From an uncultured Paracoccaceae bacterium (GTDB lineage Bacteria > Pseudomonadota > Alphaproteobacteria > Rhodobacterales > Rhodobacteraceae): DNA of 64,000 nucleotides. Every line of letters starts with the position of its first letter. Positions within the stretch are counted from its first letter, which is position 1. The position numbers and the translations under genes were made by a program. This document shows, one piece after another, positions 8,932 to 17,706 of this stretch. The notes under the pieces were generated by a model. It made no database searches. It was not told where the DNA came from and saw only the letters and a program-made list of their open reading frames with translations. The stretch spans positions 186,001 through 250,000 of the forward strand of contig CANMIX010000003.1 in NCBI GenBank assembly GCA_947497985.1, written 5' to 3'.

Positions 8932-9108
8932 ATGTCCAAAATTGTTTGCCTGATGGCGGCCCTTCTGGTTCTGGCCTCCTGTGGCGCGGATGGGGAACCC
9001 ATCCGCCCAACGTTTGGAGCCGGGGTGAATGTTTCCAGCAGCGGTGTACATGTGGGCACCAATGTTGGCGTGAGCAAAGGCCCGCTCTCTGTCTCACTTG
9101 GGCTTTGA
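8932..9108 (+). CDS. Small lipoprotein, 58 aa, between argH and lysA
   Basis: ATG at 8932 with a good ribosome site (GGAGG at 8922-8926). The product begins MSKIVCLMAALLVLASCGAD: a short lipoprotein signal with lipobox LASC and Cys17 as the acylated residue. The mature part (CGADGEPIRPT, then a Gly/Ser/Val-rich tail) has no known domain. The CG-x-x-G-x-P start and the argH-lysA position recall the LptM (YifL-like) lipoproteins that assist LPS translocon assembly in enterobacteria; that relation is a guess. Start and stop are clear. Confidence 0.7.
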   Translation: MSKIVCLMAALLVLASCGADGEPIRPTFGAGVNVSSSGVHVGTNVGVSKGPLSVSLGL

Positions 9109-9271
9109 GCCGGCGGCCGATGTGCTCCCGTCCGTCGCGTGTTTTTCATAGAAAAACCGCTCCCGTTGGGCGTTGCACCGCGCAAGCGCGGTGCGGGTTG
9201 TATTTAGGAGCAGGGAATTGCGTCGATCAGAATTCGTATCGATTGCGGATAAGTTGAAGGGGACAGGTGTG

Positions 9272-9430
9272 ATGCGCAGCCTTATGGTATTGATACTGAC
9301 CATGCCGCTTGTGGCCTGCGAGCCGCACAGGCCTACTACGCATGCACCGCGCAAGGCGCCTCAAGAAACCGCCAAAAGCGGGATCACGATTTCAGGTAGC
9401 GCGCAGGTCGGGGTGTCTGGCCGTTTCTAA
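9272..9430 (+). CDS. Second small lipoprotein, 52 aa
   Basis: ATG at 9272 (GTG at 9269 is an alternative) opens a frame encoding MRSLMVLILTMPLVACEPHR and a polar tail ending SAQVGVSGRF. The hydrophobic N-terminus with lipobox LVAC marks an acylated lipoprotein; Cys17 would be lipidated. An AAGGGGA ribosome site lies about ten bases upstream. It is not alignable to the preceding lipoprotein beyond the signal, although both end in a short Gly/Ser/Val pattern. It lies 100 bases before lysA. Function unknown. Confidence 0.6.
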   Translation: MRSLMVLILTMPLVACEPHRPTTHAPRKAPQETAKSGITISGSAQVGVSGRF

Positions 9431-9531
9431 CACGCGCCCATCAGCGATCGGGGGCTGCGCCAGCGGACAATTGTGTCGATCCGTTCGGAAATCATTGATC
9501 CTCACTGCCCTTTTACCCTAAACGCCATCTT

Positions 9532-10797
9532 ATGGATCATTTTCTCTACCGCGACGGCGCGCTTTACGCCGAAGACGTGCCGGTGGCCGAGATTGCGGCC
9601 GCCGTTGGCTCCCCGTGTTATATCTATTCCACCGCGACATTGTTGCGCCACTTCCGGCTGTTCGACGAAGCCCTTGAGGGCACCGAGCATCTGGTGTGTT
9701 ACGCGATGAAAGCGGCCTCCAATCAGGCGATCCTGAAGACGCTTGCTGATGCAGGTGCTGGCATGGATGTGGTGAGCCAAGGTGAATATCTGCGTGCCAA
9801 GGCCGCGGGAGTGCCCGGGGACAAGATCGTCTTTTCCGGCGTTGGCAAAACCGAGGAAGAGATTCGCACAGCGTTGAGCGGTGGCATCCGGCAGTTCAAC
9901 GTGGAATCTGAGCCCGAGATGGTGGCGATCAGCAAGGTTGCTCAGGAATTGGGCAAAACCGCGCCGATAACCATTCGGGTCAACCCGGATGTGGACGCCA
10001 AGACCCATGCCAAAATCGCCACCGGAAAATCCGAAAACAAGTTCGGCATCCCGATCTCGCGCGCCAAGGAAGTCTATGCGCTTGCCGCGTCTTTGCCCGG
10101 CTTGGACATCGTGGGGATTGATTGCCACATCGGTTCGCAGTTGACCGAGCTGGAACCCTTTGCACTGGCCTACAAAAAGGTCGCTGAACTGACCGAGACA
10201 CTGCGGGCAGAAGGCCACAATATCCGCCGTCTCGACCTTGGGGGCGGTCTTGGCATTCCCTACACCCGTTCAAATGATGCGCCCCCTCTGCCGGTGGAAT
10301 ATGGTCAATTGATCAAGGACACGCTGGGCTATTTGGGGTGCGAGATTGAGATTGAGCCCGGCCGTCTGATTGCCGGTAACGCGGGGATCATGCTGTCCAA
10401 AGTGATCTATGTGAAGTCCGGAGAAGACCGCGATTTCCTAATTATCGATGGCGCCATGAATGACCTGATCCGTCCTGCCATGTACGAGGCGCATCATGAC
10501 ATCGTGCCAGTCGTCGAAGCCACGCCAGGTGTTGAACCGCGCCCTTATGATATCGTTGGTCCGGTTTGCGAATCTGGTGATACCTTTGCCAAAGGGCGCA
10601 ATATGCCGCCGCTTGATGCAGGCGACTTGATCGCCTTCCGCAGCGCGGGTGCTTATGGTGCGGTGATGGCCAGCGAATACAATTCCCGCCCCCTGATCCC
10701 CGAGGTTCTTGTTAACGGAGATCAATTCGCGGTTATTCGCAAGCGGCCAAGCTTTGACGAAATGATAAATCGCGATACCATACCTGAGTGGCTCTGA
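9532..10797 (+). CDS. lysA: Diaminopimelate decarboxylase
   Basis: PLP-dependent fold-III decarboxylase of 421 residues that converts meso-diaminopimelate to L-lysine. The PLP-binding Lys60 is in CYAMKAAS, the glycine loop is LDLGGGLGIPY, the phosphate-binding EPGR motif is near residue 277, and the substrate-binding CESGDTFAKGR is near residue 345. ATG at 9532. The downstream DUF4175 gene starts 38 bases after the stop and is probably co-transcribed. Confidence 0.96.
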   Translation: MDHFLYRDGALYAEDVPVAEIAAAVGSPCYIYSTATLLRHFRLFDEALEGTEHLVCYAMKAASNQAILKTLADAGAGMDVVSQGEYLRAKAAGVPGDKIVFSGVGKTEEEIRTALSGGIRQFNVESEPEMVAISKVAQELGKTAPITIRVNPDVDAKTHAKIATGKSENKFGIPISRAKEVYALAASLPGLDIVGIDCHIGSQLTELEPFALAYKKVAELTETLRAEGHNIRRLDLGGGLGIPYTRSNDAPPLPVEYGQLIKDTLGYLGCEIEIEPGRLIAGNAGIMLSKVIYVKSGEDRDFLIIDGAMNDLIRPAMYEAHHDIVPVVEATPGVEPRPYDIVGPVCESGDTFAKGRNMPPLDAGDLIAFRSAGAYGAVMASEYNSRPLIPEVLVNGDQFAVIRKRPSFDEMINRDTIPEWL

Positions 10798-10835
10798 AGC
10801 GGTTTTGCCTTCGGAGCATACGGAGGCAATGCCAA

Positions 10836-13484
10836 ATGTCCAAAAAGGACCGCCAGAACAGCTCCGCCAAATCGGCTTGGGGTGGACCGAAGGGGCCGCA
10901 ACACGACAGGCAGACCGGCTTATTCGGCCTTGATCCCCGTCTGTTGCCCCTGCGCCGTCAGCTATGGCTGACTCGGCTTGGCCTTTTTGGCGAGAGTCTG
11001 ATGCGCGCGCTGTGGCCTGCTGTTTCGGTCTTGTTTGTGATTCTCGCAGCCATAATGTTGGGTGCGCCAGAATTTTTGCCGCTCGAGGTGTTATGGGCGG
11101 GCGCAGTACTCTTGGGTCTCTTGTTGAGTGCGACCAGTGTTTGGGGTTTGCGGCGGTTGCGCTGGCCCAGTTGGCAGATGGCGCAGACCCACCTTGACCA
11201 AACCCTTCCAGGGCGTCCGATTGCAGCGCTGCTGGATGATCAAGTTATTGGTCAGGGCGACGCGGCCTCTGCACAATTGTGGAAATTACACCAAAAGCGT
11301 ATGGCGACGCGCGCAGCACAGGCCACGGCCCCTGCGCCGGACCTGCGTTTGACGTCCGCTGACCCCTTTGCACTGCGCTATATGGCTTTGACTGTAATGG
11401 TGGTCGCGCTCTTGTTTGGGTCGATCCTTCATGTGGGCGGTTTGCAAAAGATGGCTCCCGGCGCTGCGCAGGCGCAGATTGGCCCCAGTTGGGAAGGTTG
11501 GCTGGAGCCGCCACGTTATACAGGGCTGCCGGTGCTTTACCTTGCGGATCAACCCGGTTCGACCCTAGAAGTGGCCGAAGGCAGCACTGTTACTTTGCGT
11601 TTTTATGGTGAAGTCGGCGATTTGACCTTGGCGGAAACCGTGTCCGGCCGTACCGACGCCGTGCCATCTGCTGCCGATCCAGAACAGCAGTTTGAAATCA
11701 CCCAAGGCGGAGACATCGAAATTCGTGGCCCCGGTGGGCACAGTTGGAACGTGTCTGTCATTCCGGACACCGCCCCTCATGTTTCTGTATCCGGGGAGCC
11801 CGAAGTGGGACCCGAAGGTCTGATGCAATTGCCGTTTGTCGGTCGTGATGACCATGGCATTGAACGAGGGCAGGTGATCATTGATCTGGATATCCTGGCG
11901 CTGGAACGCCGCCATGGCCTGGCTGTGCAGCCAGACCCACGCGCCGCGATCGAGCTTGATCTGCCATTGCCGCTGACCGGGGACCGACGCGAGTTTACTG
12001 AATTCCTGATGGATGATTTCTCGCAGCACCCTTGGGCCAATATGCCCGTGGTCTTTACGTTCTTTGTCGAAGATGCAGCTGGACAGACAGGCGAAAGCGC
12101 AGGCTTTGGTGCGCCCCTTGCAGCGCGGCGGTTTTTTGATCCACTGGCGGCGGCCATTGTTGAACAGCGCCGGGATCTGTTGTGGGCGCGGGCCAATGCG
12201 CCCCGGATCACCCAGATCCTGCGCACGTTGACCCATGAACCCGAAGATCTGTTTCGCGATACTGGCGACTACTTGCGGCTGCGCGCCATTTTGCGGCGGC
12301 TTGAGACCTATGTGGAGGCCGGGCTTGACGCGGCAAAGCAGGAAGAGATCGCGACGGCGCTTTGGGATCTCGCGATTGCTCTGGAAGACGGTGACATTGG
12401 CGACGCGTTGGAACGGATGCGGCGTGCACAGGACCGGTTAAGTCAGGCGATGCGCGATGGCGCCTCGGATCAGGAAATAGCGGAATTGATGCAAGAACTG
12501 CGTGAAGCCACGCAGGACTATATGCGCCAATTGCAACGTCAGGCCCAAGAGAATGAGAGCGACGACCGCGACAGCGGGCAGCAGTCGGAAAATATGCTGG
12601 AACTCAGCCAGGACGATCTGCAGGCCATGATGGATCGTATCCAGGAGCTGATGGAACAGGGCCGCATGGCCGAGGCCGAACAGGCGCTGCGCGAATTCCA
12701 GCAGATGATGGAAAACATGCAGGTCACCCAAGGCCAACAGGGTCAGGGCAACTCGCCCGGCGATCAGGCCATGGAGGATTTGGCTGAAACCCTGCGTGAA
12801 CAACAAGGCCTGTCCGACCAAGCGTTCCGTGATCTGCAGGAACAGTTCAACCCCAATGCGCAATCCGGCGAAAGCGGCCAGAACGAAGGCCGTCAGGGTG
12901 GCCAAGGTCGTGGGCAAAGTCACGAACCGGGCCAGCAATCGCCAGGCGCAGAAGGCCAGACCGGCGAGGGATCCGAGGGCGGCGCGCAGCCTGGTCAAGG
13001 GCAGGGGCAATCGCTGGCAGATCGTCAACAACAGCTGCGTGATGAATTGCAGCGCCAGCAGGACGGCCTGCCTCTGGGCAATTCCTCCGAAGGACAAGAC
13101 ACACGTGAAGCGCTGGACCGGGCAGGACGCGCAATGGATGACGCTGAGGGTGCGTTGCGAGAGGGTGACATGGCCGAAGCGTTGGACCGGCAGTCCGAGG
13201 CAATGGAAGCCCTGCGCGACGGTATGCGCGCGCTTGGTGAAGCGATGGCTGAACAACAACAAGCCCCCGGCGGCCAAGGGCAGAACGGCCAACAAAACCG
13301 CGCCGAGGGCACCGATCCTCTGGGGCGTAATGGTGGCGGTGCCAGCGAAGGGGGCAATGTCGGCGACGAACAAGCCTATCGCCGGGCCTGGGATCTGCTC
13401 GAAGACATCCGCCGCCGCTCAGGCGAGCAGAACCGCAGCGAAAGCGAACGGAACTATTTGCAACGATTGCTTGACCGCTTCTAA
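10836..13484 (+). CDS. TIGR02302/DUF4175 family membrane protein
   Basis: A large protein of 882 residues. It starts with a basic cytosolic tail, then a membrane hairpin (two hydrophobic segments, about residues 52-105) and a third segment near 186-208. A long soluble region follows, then a helical, glutamine- and glycine-rich low-complexity C-terminus (about 575-850) with many QGQ, GQ and EQQ runs. Length, architecture and position after lysA fit the alphaproteobacterial TIGR02302 family (DUF4175), whose role is unknown; an envelope role is likely. ATG at 10836 is chosen because CGGAGGC lies eight bases upstream; an in-frame start at 10788 would overlap lysA. Confidence 0.85.
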   Translation: MSKKDRQNSSAKSAWGGPKGPQHDRQTGLFGLDPRLLPLRRQLWLTRLGLFGESLMRALWPAVSVLFVILAAIMLGAPEFLPLEVLWAGAVLLGLLLSATSVWGLRRLRWPSWQMAQTHLDQTLPGRPIAALLDDQVIGQGDAASAQLWKLHQKRMATRAAQATAPAPDLRLTSADPFALRYMALTVMVVALLFGSILHVGGLQKMAPGAAQAQIGPSWEGWLEPPRYTGLPVLYLADQPGSTLEVAEGSTVTLRFYGEVGDLTLAETVSGRTDAVPSAADPEQQFEITQGGDIEIRGPGGHSWNVSVIPDTAPHVSVSGEPEVGPEGLMQLPFVGRDDHGIERGQVIIDLDILALERRHGLAVQPDPRAAIELDLPLPLTGDRREFTEFLMDDFSQHPWANMPVVFTFFVEDAAGQTGESAGFGAPLAARRFFDPLAAAIVEQRRDLLWARANAPRITQILRTLTHEPEDLFRDTGDYLRLRAILRRLETYVEAGLDAAKQEEIATALWDLAIALEDGDIGDALERMRRAQDRLSQAMRDGASDQEIAELMQELREATQDYMRQLQRQAQENESDDRDSGQQSENMLELSQDDLQAMMDRIQELMEQGRMAEAEQALREFQQMMENMQVTQGQQGQGNSPGDQAMEDLAETLREQQGLSDQAFRDLQEQFNPNAQSGESGQNEGRQGGQGRGQSHEPGQQSPGAEGQTGEGSEGGAQPGQGQGQSLADRQQQLRDELQRQQDGLPLGNSSEGQDTREALDRAGRAMDDAEGALREGDMAEALDRQSEAMEALRDGMRALGEAMAEQQQAPGGQGQNGQQNRAEGTDPLGRNGGGASEGGNVGDEQAYRRAWDLLEDIRRRSGEQNRSESERNYLQRLLDRF

Positions 13485-13528
13485 GCGTGATTAGGCCACA
13501 CGGCCTGTCATACACGTGCAAGGGGAGG

Positions 13529-14506
13529 TCATTCGGCGGGCGTGGTGGGTTGCTGTGCCAATTGTTCAACCTGCGTATGTAACCACACACGGGTTTCATT
13601 TACCCAATCCACATAGTCCTGCAGCAGCGGCTCTGCCTCTGGGACATAGACGGCCAAAGTTGCGGAATATAGGTAAATCAAAGTGGCTGCCGCCGCGATC
13701 AGGATCGCAACCATGAACCCACGTAAAAAACCACTGCGTCGCTGCTGAGGCGCTTCGTCATACGCAAGCCCATGGGCCGCTGCCGCAGAAGGCACCTCGT
13801 AACCGCCTCTGAGTGACGAGTTTATTTCCTCAATATCCGGCAACAAGCCGCGGCGCGAGCCAGAGAAATCCTCTTCTGGTACGTCTGGATCCTCGCCGCG
13901 CAGCCGCGCCATGCGTTCACGGGTCTGTTGCGCGCGTTGCTCGGTATCATCCGGCGATGGCGTCGCCAGTCCCAAATCTGGCTGCGTCTCCAACCCGGTC
14001 GCTTCGGCAGCGCGCAGCGCAGCTTCGCGTTTTGCCTCTTCTCGCAGAATATCCGCGACCGAGGCATCAAGCCCGCGCTGTTTGGCCCGTTCCGGCTGCG
14101 GCTCAGGGTCGGTTGCATCCTCTTCGGGATCCACCTCCTCCTCGTCAGAGGAAAAATCCTCAGCGTCTTGTGCTTGCTCTTCCTCAGGTTCTTCGGCTTG
14201 TGACGTCTCGTCCTCGACATCGTCGGCAGTATGGTCCTCTTCGAGGTGATCTTCCGGCGGGGTCGCGAAATCCTCCTGGGAGCTGACGTCGGCCTCAGGT
14301 GCGTCATACGCCTCTGCGACCTCTGGCGTCGCCTTTTCCGGTGGGACATCTACAACCGCTTTTGCGATCGCAGCTGCGGCCGCATCTGAGCCTTCCTGAA
14401 ACCAGGTGGTTCCACAGTCCGAACATTGCACGTCCCGGCCTTCGGCAGGGATGACATCATCGGGAACCTCATATTGGGCTCCGCAATTTGGACATGTCAG
14501 GCGCAT
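13529..14506 (-). CDS. Zinc-ribbon (MJ0042-type) membrane protein with acidic linker
   Basis: A 325-residue protein. The N-terminus (residues 1-40) is a zinc ribbon with CPNCG and CSDCG cysteine pairs, matching the MJ0042 zinc-finger family. Residues about 60-150 are extremely rich in Glu and Asp, followed by a basic/helical region with Ala and Arg, and one membrane segment near 265-290 (GFMVAILIAAAATLIYLYSA). About 30 residues follow the membrane segment. Similar zinc-ribbon proteins stand beside ftsEX in many Rhodobacterales; the role is unknown. It is convergent with the DUF4175 gene and divergent from ftsE. Confidence 0.82.
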   Translation of the reverse strand: MRLTCPNCGAQYEVPDDVIPAEGRDVQCSDCGTTWFQEGSDAAAAAIAKAVVDVPPEKATPEVAEAYDAPEADVSSQEDFATPPEDHLEEDHTADDVEDETSQAEEPEEEQAQDAEDFSSDEEEVDPEEDATDPEPQPERAKQRGLDASVADILREEAKREAALRAAEATGLETQPDLGLATPSPDDTEQRAQQTRERMARLRGEDPDVPEEDFSGSRRGLLPDIEEINSSLRGGYEVPSAAAAHGLAYDEAPQQRRSGFLRGFMVAILIAAAATLIYLYSATLAVYVPEAEPLLQDYVDWVNETRVWLHTQVEQLAQQPTTPAE

Positions 14507-14718
14507 TCGGTTCTCCTTGTCGCAGATGATGACACAGGTGCACCATCTTTGATTTTCCAGAAATCATAAGCAGTTCGCGGCCTTCACGAAAGACACAATT
14601 GCCACAGACGCGGGCCAAGGCAGCGCAGAGGGACCGCAGAGACACAACTGGACCACGCCAACCATTGAAACCCGCCGCCGGCTGAGGCACAACTGGCGCG
14701 TGATATGAGGGGGCAGCC

Positions 14719-15396
14719 GTGATTGAGCTGGACAACATAGCCTATAACTACGGGGGTGGTGAGCTGCTGAGCAATGTCTCAGTGCAACTTGCACCCGGCT
14801 CATTCTACTTCCTGACTGGCCCGTCCGGTGCGGGTAAGACGACGTTGCTCAAGATGTGCTATGGCGCGTTGGCGCCAACGGCGGGGCGTGTTCGGGCCTT
14901 TAATATGGACGTGAACGGGCTGGACCGCGACCAGATGGCATACCTGCGCCGCCGTGTTGGGGTGGTGCATCAGGACTGCCGCTTTCTGGATCATTTGACC
15001 CTGATCGAAAACATCGCACTGCCTTTGACCGTGTCCGGTAAGGATCTGTCCCAGGAAGAGGCCAACTTACACGAATTGTTGAACTGGGTCGGCCTGTCGG
15101 AACGCGCCCATGCGCTGCCGCCAGAACTGTCGGGCGGCGAGCGTCAACGGGCAGCGCTGGCGCGTGCGGTGATCCTGTCGCCGGATGTCATTATTGCGGA
15201 TGAACCCACCGGTAACGTTGATTGGGAAATGTCCCAACGTTTGCTGCGCCTGTTGGTCGAATTGAACAATATGGGCAAGACCGTGCTGGTTGCGACCCAT
15301 GATCTGCCTCTGATCCGCGCTGCCAAGAACCAGGTGCAAGCGCGCGTGTTGCGGATTTCGAACCGGCAGTTGGCCTTGGCGGGGGTCGATCTATGA
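14719..15396 (+). CDS. ftsE: Cell division ATP-binding protein FtsE
   Basis: ABC ATPase of 225 residues, partner of FtsX in the division-site complex that controls peptidoglycan hydrolases. Walker A GPSGAGKT at 34-41, signature LSGGERQR at 137-144, Walker B VIIADEPTGNVD starting at 157, and the H-loop in VATHD. Start GTG at 14719 follows a strong GAGGGGG ribosome site. The last bases overlap the ATG of ftsX (15393), so translation is coupled. Confidence 0.95.
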   Translation: MIELDNIAYNYGGGELLSNVSVQLAPGSFYFLTGPSGAGKTTLLKMCYGALAPTAGRVRAFNMDVNGLDRDQMAYLRRRVGVVHQDCRFLDHLTLIENIALPLTVSGKDLSQEEANLHELLNWVGLSERAHALPPELSGGERQRAALARAVILSPDVIIADEPTGNVDWEMSQRLLRLLVELNNMGKTVLVATHDLPLIRAAKNQVQARVLRISNRQLALAGVDL

Positions 15397-16283
15397 GCGC
15401 GCGCAATCTGATCCTTGGCGATGCCCAGGCGGACCGCGTGGTGCCCCCCAGCGGCTTCACGGCGCAGCTGACGTTGTTTGTCGCCGGTGCCATGGCTTTT
15501 TTAACTGTATTTGCGCTGGCTTTGTCGGTGGCTTCTGGCCGTTTGGCGGATCGTTGGGCGGATGAGCTGGCCGGGGCGGCCACCCTGCGCATCAACGCCC
15601 CCGCCGACCAACGCCAGGCCCAGACCGACGCGGCGCTGACAATTCTGCGCCAGACTCCCGGCGTGGCGGATGTGCGTGTCATTACGTCCGAGGAGCAGGC
15701 CGCGATGCTGTCACCCTGGTTTGGCGCGGACCTGCCCATCGACAGCCTGCCGGTACCGCAACTGGTTGAAATACTCGCAGGCAACCCTGCCTATGATGCC
15801 ACTGGCCTGCGCCTGCGTCTTCAGGCTGAGGTGCCCGGGGCGGTGCTGGATGACCATACCCGCTGGCGTGAACCCCTGGTGGACGCGGCCCGCGCGCTGC
15901 GCCGTTTGGCCGTTGTGTCCATCCTGCTGATTGGCGGTGCCACGGCAGCGATGATCACACTTGCAGCCAATGCTGCTTTGGCCGCCAATTCCCAGGTGAT
16001 CGAAGTGCTGCGTCTGGTCGGTGCTCTTGATACCTATATCGCCCATGCCTTTATCCGTCGTTTCACCCTGCGCGCGCTTTTGGGCGCGGCTGTTGGCGTG
16101 ATCTGCGGCATGCTGGGGGTATTCTTCCTGCCCGCGGCCTCTGAGGAAGGCGGCTTCCTCACGGGCCTAGGCTTTAGTGGCCTCAGCTGGTTGTTGCCGC
16201 TGGCTATTCCTCCGCTGGGCGCGCTTGTGGCGTTTTTTGCCACCACGCGCGCCGCTAAGAAACGACTGGGAGCTCTGACGTGA
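15393..16283 (+). CDS. ftsX: Cell division protein FtsX
   Basis: A 296-residue permease-like protein with four membrane segments: one after a cytosolic tail (about 28-50), then a periplasmic domain of about 120 residues, then three segments in the C-terminal half. This is the FtsX topology. It transmits FtsE ATPase state to cell-wall amidase control. It overlaps ftsE by four bases and is overlapped by plsC by four bases, so the three genes form one operon. Sequence conservation of FtsX is low, so the call rests on topology and on its place after ftsE. Confidence 0.93.
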   Translation: MSARNLILGDAQADRVVPPSGFTAQLTLFVAGAMAFLTVFALALSVASGRLADRWADELAGAATLRINAPADQRQAQTDAALTILRQTPGVADVRVITSEEQAAMLSPWFGADLPIDSLPVPQLVEILAGNPAYDATGLRLRLQAEVPGAVLDDHTRWREPLVDAARALRRLAVVSILLIGGATAAMITLAANAALAANSQVIEVLRLVGALDTYIAHAFIRRFTLRALLGAAVGVICGMLGVFFLPAASEEGGFLTGLGFSGLSWLLPLAIPPLGALVAFFATTRAAKKRLGALT

Positions 16284-17047
16284 TCCTTATCCAATGGCTA
16301 CGTTCGCTTTTGTATATGGTACAGATCTACGCGGCGATGCTGATCCTTGGCATCCTCTTTGCGCCGCTTGCGATATTCTCAAAATCGGGCGCCAAACTCG
16401 CCTGCAAGGTTTATTGCGCCTGGGTGTTGTGGAGCGCGCGTTGGATGGTTGGCATCCGGACTGAAATTCGCGGCACCATCCCTACGGAGGAGGTTGTCAT
16501 TGCCTCCAAGCACCAGAGCTTTCTGGATATCCTGATCCTGTTTGGTCACATGCCCTGGCCCAAGTTCATCATGAAACGTGAGCTGATGTGGACACCGGTT
16601 ATCGGCCTTTATGCCAAACGTCTGGGCTGTGTGCCGGTGAACCGAGGCAAAGGTGGCACGACAATTGCAAAGATGGTGCAGGACGTTGCCAAAGAATTTG
16701 CCGAGCCCGGCCAATTGGTAATCTACCCTCAGGGAACCCGCGTCGCCCCCGGCGTCCACAAACCGTACAAGGTCGGTGCGGCGGTTCTATATGAACAACT
16801 AGGCCAGCCATGTATTCCAGTTGCCACCAATGTGGGCCTTTTCTGGCCACGCACGGGAATTTTACGAAAGCCAGGCGTCGCCGTTATTGAATTCCTTGAC
16901 CCAATTGCCCCAGGACTGTCCAAGGACGCATTTATGGCGCGGGTCGAAGATTTGGTCGAAACCCGCTCTAATGCTTTGATGAAAGAGGCCGGCTTTGACC
17001 CAGATAAACTACATCAAGACAGTGGAAGCGCTGGAAGCGCTCTATGA
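16280..17047 (+). CDS. plsC: 1-acyl-sn-glycerol-3-phosphate acyltransferase
   Basis: A 255-residue membrane-associated acyltransferase that makes phosphatidic acid from lysophosphatidic acid. The catalytic H-x4-D motif (KHQSFLD) is at residues 77-83. The substrate-binding motif reads YPQGTR at 149-154, where the commoner form is FPEGTR. An N-terminal hydrophobic segment spans about 10-32. GTG at 16280 overlaps the ftsX stop by four bases. A downstream gene begins inside its 3' end. Confidence 0.92.
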   Translation: MILIQWLRSLLYMVQIYAAMLILGILFAPLAIFSKSGAKLACKVYCAWVLWSARWMVGIRTEIRGTIPTEEVVIASKHQSFLDILILFGHMPWPKFIMKRELMWTPVIGLYAKRLGCVPVNRGKGGTTIAKMVQDVAKEFAEPGQLVIYPQGTRVAPGVHKPYKVGAAVLYEQLGQPCIPVATNVGLFWPRTGILRKPGVAVIEFLDPIAPGLSKDAFMARVEDLVETRSNALMKEAGFDPDKLHQDSGSAGSAL

Positions 17048-17567
17048 GAAACCCGCCGATCTGGTGATCAACAAGGTCACTGGAGAGATTACGCCTCTGT
17101 ATCAGAAATGGATTGAGGCCTCGCGCATCTGCATGCTCGCCTCGGTCGGCCCCGAAGGCACCGATGATACGCCGCGCGGCGACCGCGGACCGGTGGTGCA
17201 GATCCTCGACAGTAAAACTGTCGCGCTGCCGGATTGGCCCGGCAACAACCGCCTGGATACGCTGCGCAATATTGTGCGGGACGGTCGGGTGTCCCTGATG
17301 TTCCTGGTGCCGGGCTCGGAAAATGTGATCCGCATCAACGGCACCGCGCGCCTGACCGATGACGTTGTGTTGCGCGCCCGCTTTGACCGCAATGGCAAAC
17401 AGCCCAAGACCGTGATCCTCGTCTCGGTAGAAGAGGTCTACGGCCAATGTGCCCAGGCGCTGAAAACGGCTGAGATCTGGACCAGCGGCGATCTGGCCCA
17501 GGATCTTCCCACCGTGGCAGAGCTGATCGGCGAAGCGCTGGAATGGAGCGCGAAAAACTCCGCCTAG
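16995..17567 (+). CDS. Pyridoxamine-phosphate-oxidase-like FMN-binding family protein (copy 1)
   Basis: A 190-residue protein of the split-barrel flavin reductase/PPOX-like fold. It has PLYQKWIEAS, SVGPEGTDDTPRGD, LPDWPGNNRLDTLRNI and LMFLVPG. It is likely a flavin or F420-like cofactor-binding oxidoreductase; substrate unknown. TTG at 16995 is chosen as start: AAAGAGG lies upstream, and the resulting N-terminus aligns with the paralogue that begins at 17707. This start gives a 53-base overlap with plsC. The neighbouring gene is a clear duplicate, at about 60 percent identity by eye. Confidence 0.75.
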   Translation: MTQINYIKTVEALEALYEKPADLVINKVTGEITPLYQKWIEASRICMLASVGPEGTDDTPRGDRGPVVQILDSKTVALPDWPGNNRLDTLRNIVRDGRVSLMFLVPGSENVIRINGTARLTDDVVLRARFDRNGKQPKTVILVSVEEVYGQCAQALKTAEIWTSGDLAQDLPTVAELIGEALEWSAKNSA

Positions 17568-17706
17568 GCGACAGTCACACAATTGTGTGGCTGCTGTTGC
17601 GCCGTTGTCATAAAACCAAAGGGTTCCGTTGCGTAAATGCGGCGGAGCCCTATGTTTTTATGCCTGACCTGTGTCTTGGGCTCGGACACGACAGCGGACT
17701 TAGAAA

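Noticed and set aside
12438-13373. Open frame of 311 codons on the minus strand opposite the Q/G-rich end of the DUF4175 gene
   Set aside because: Explained by the low-complexity repeats of the real gene; product is leucine-rich noise.
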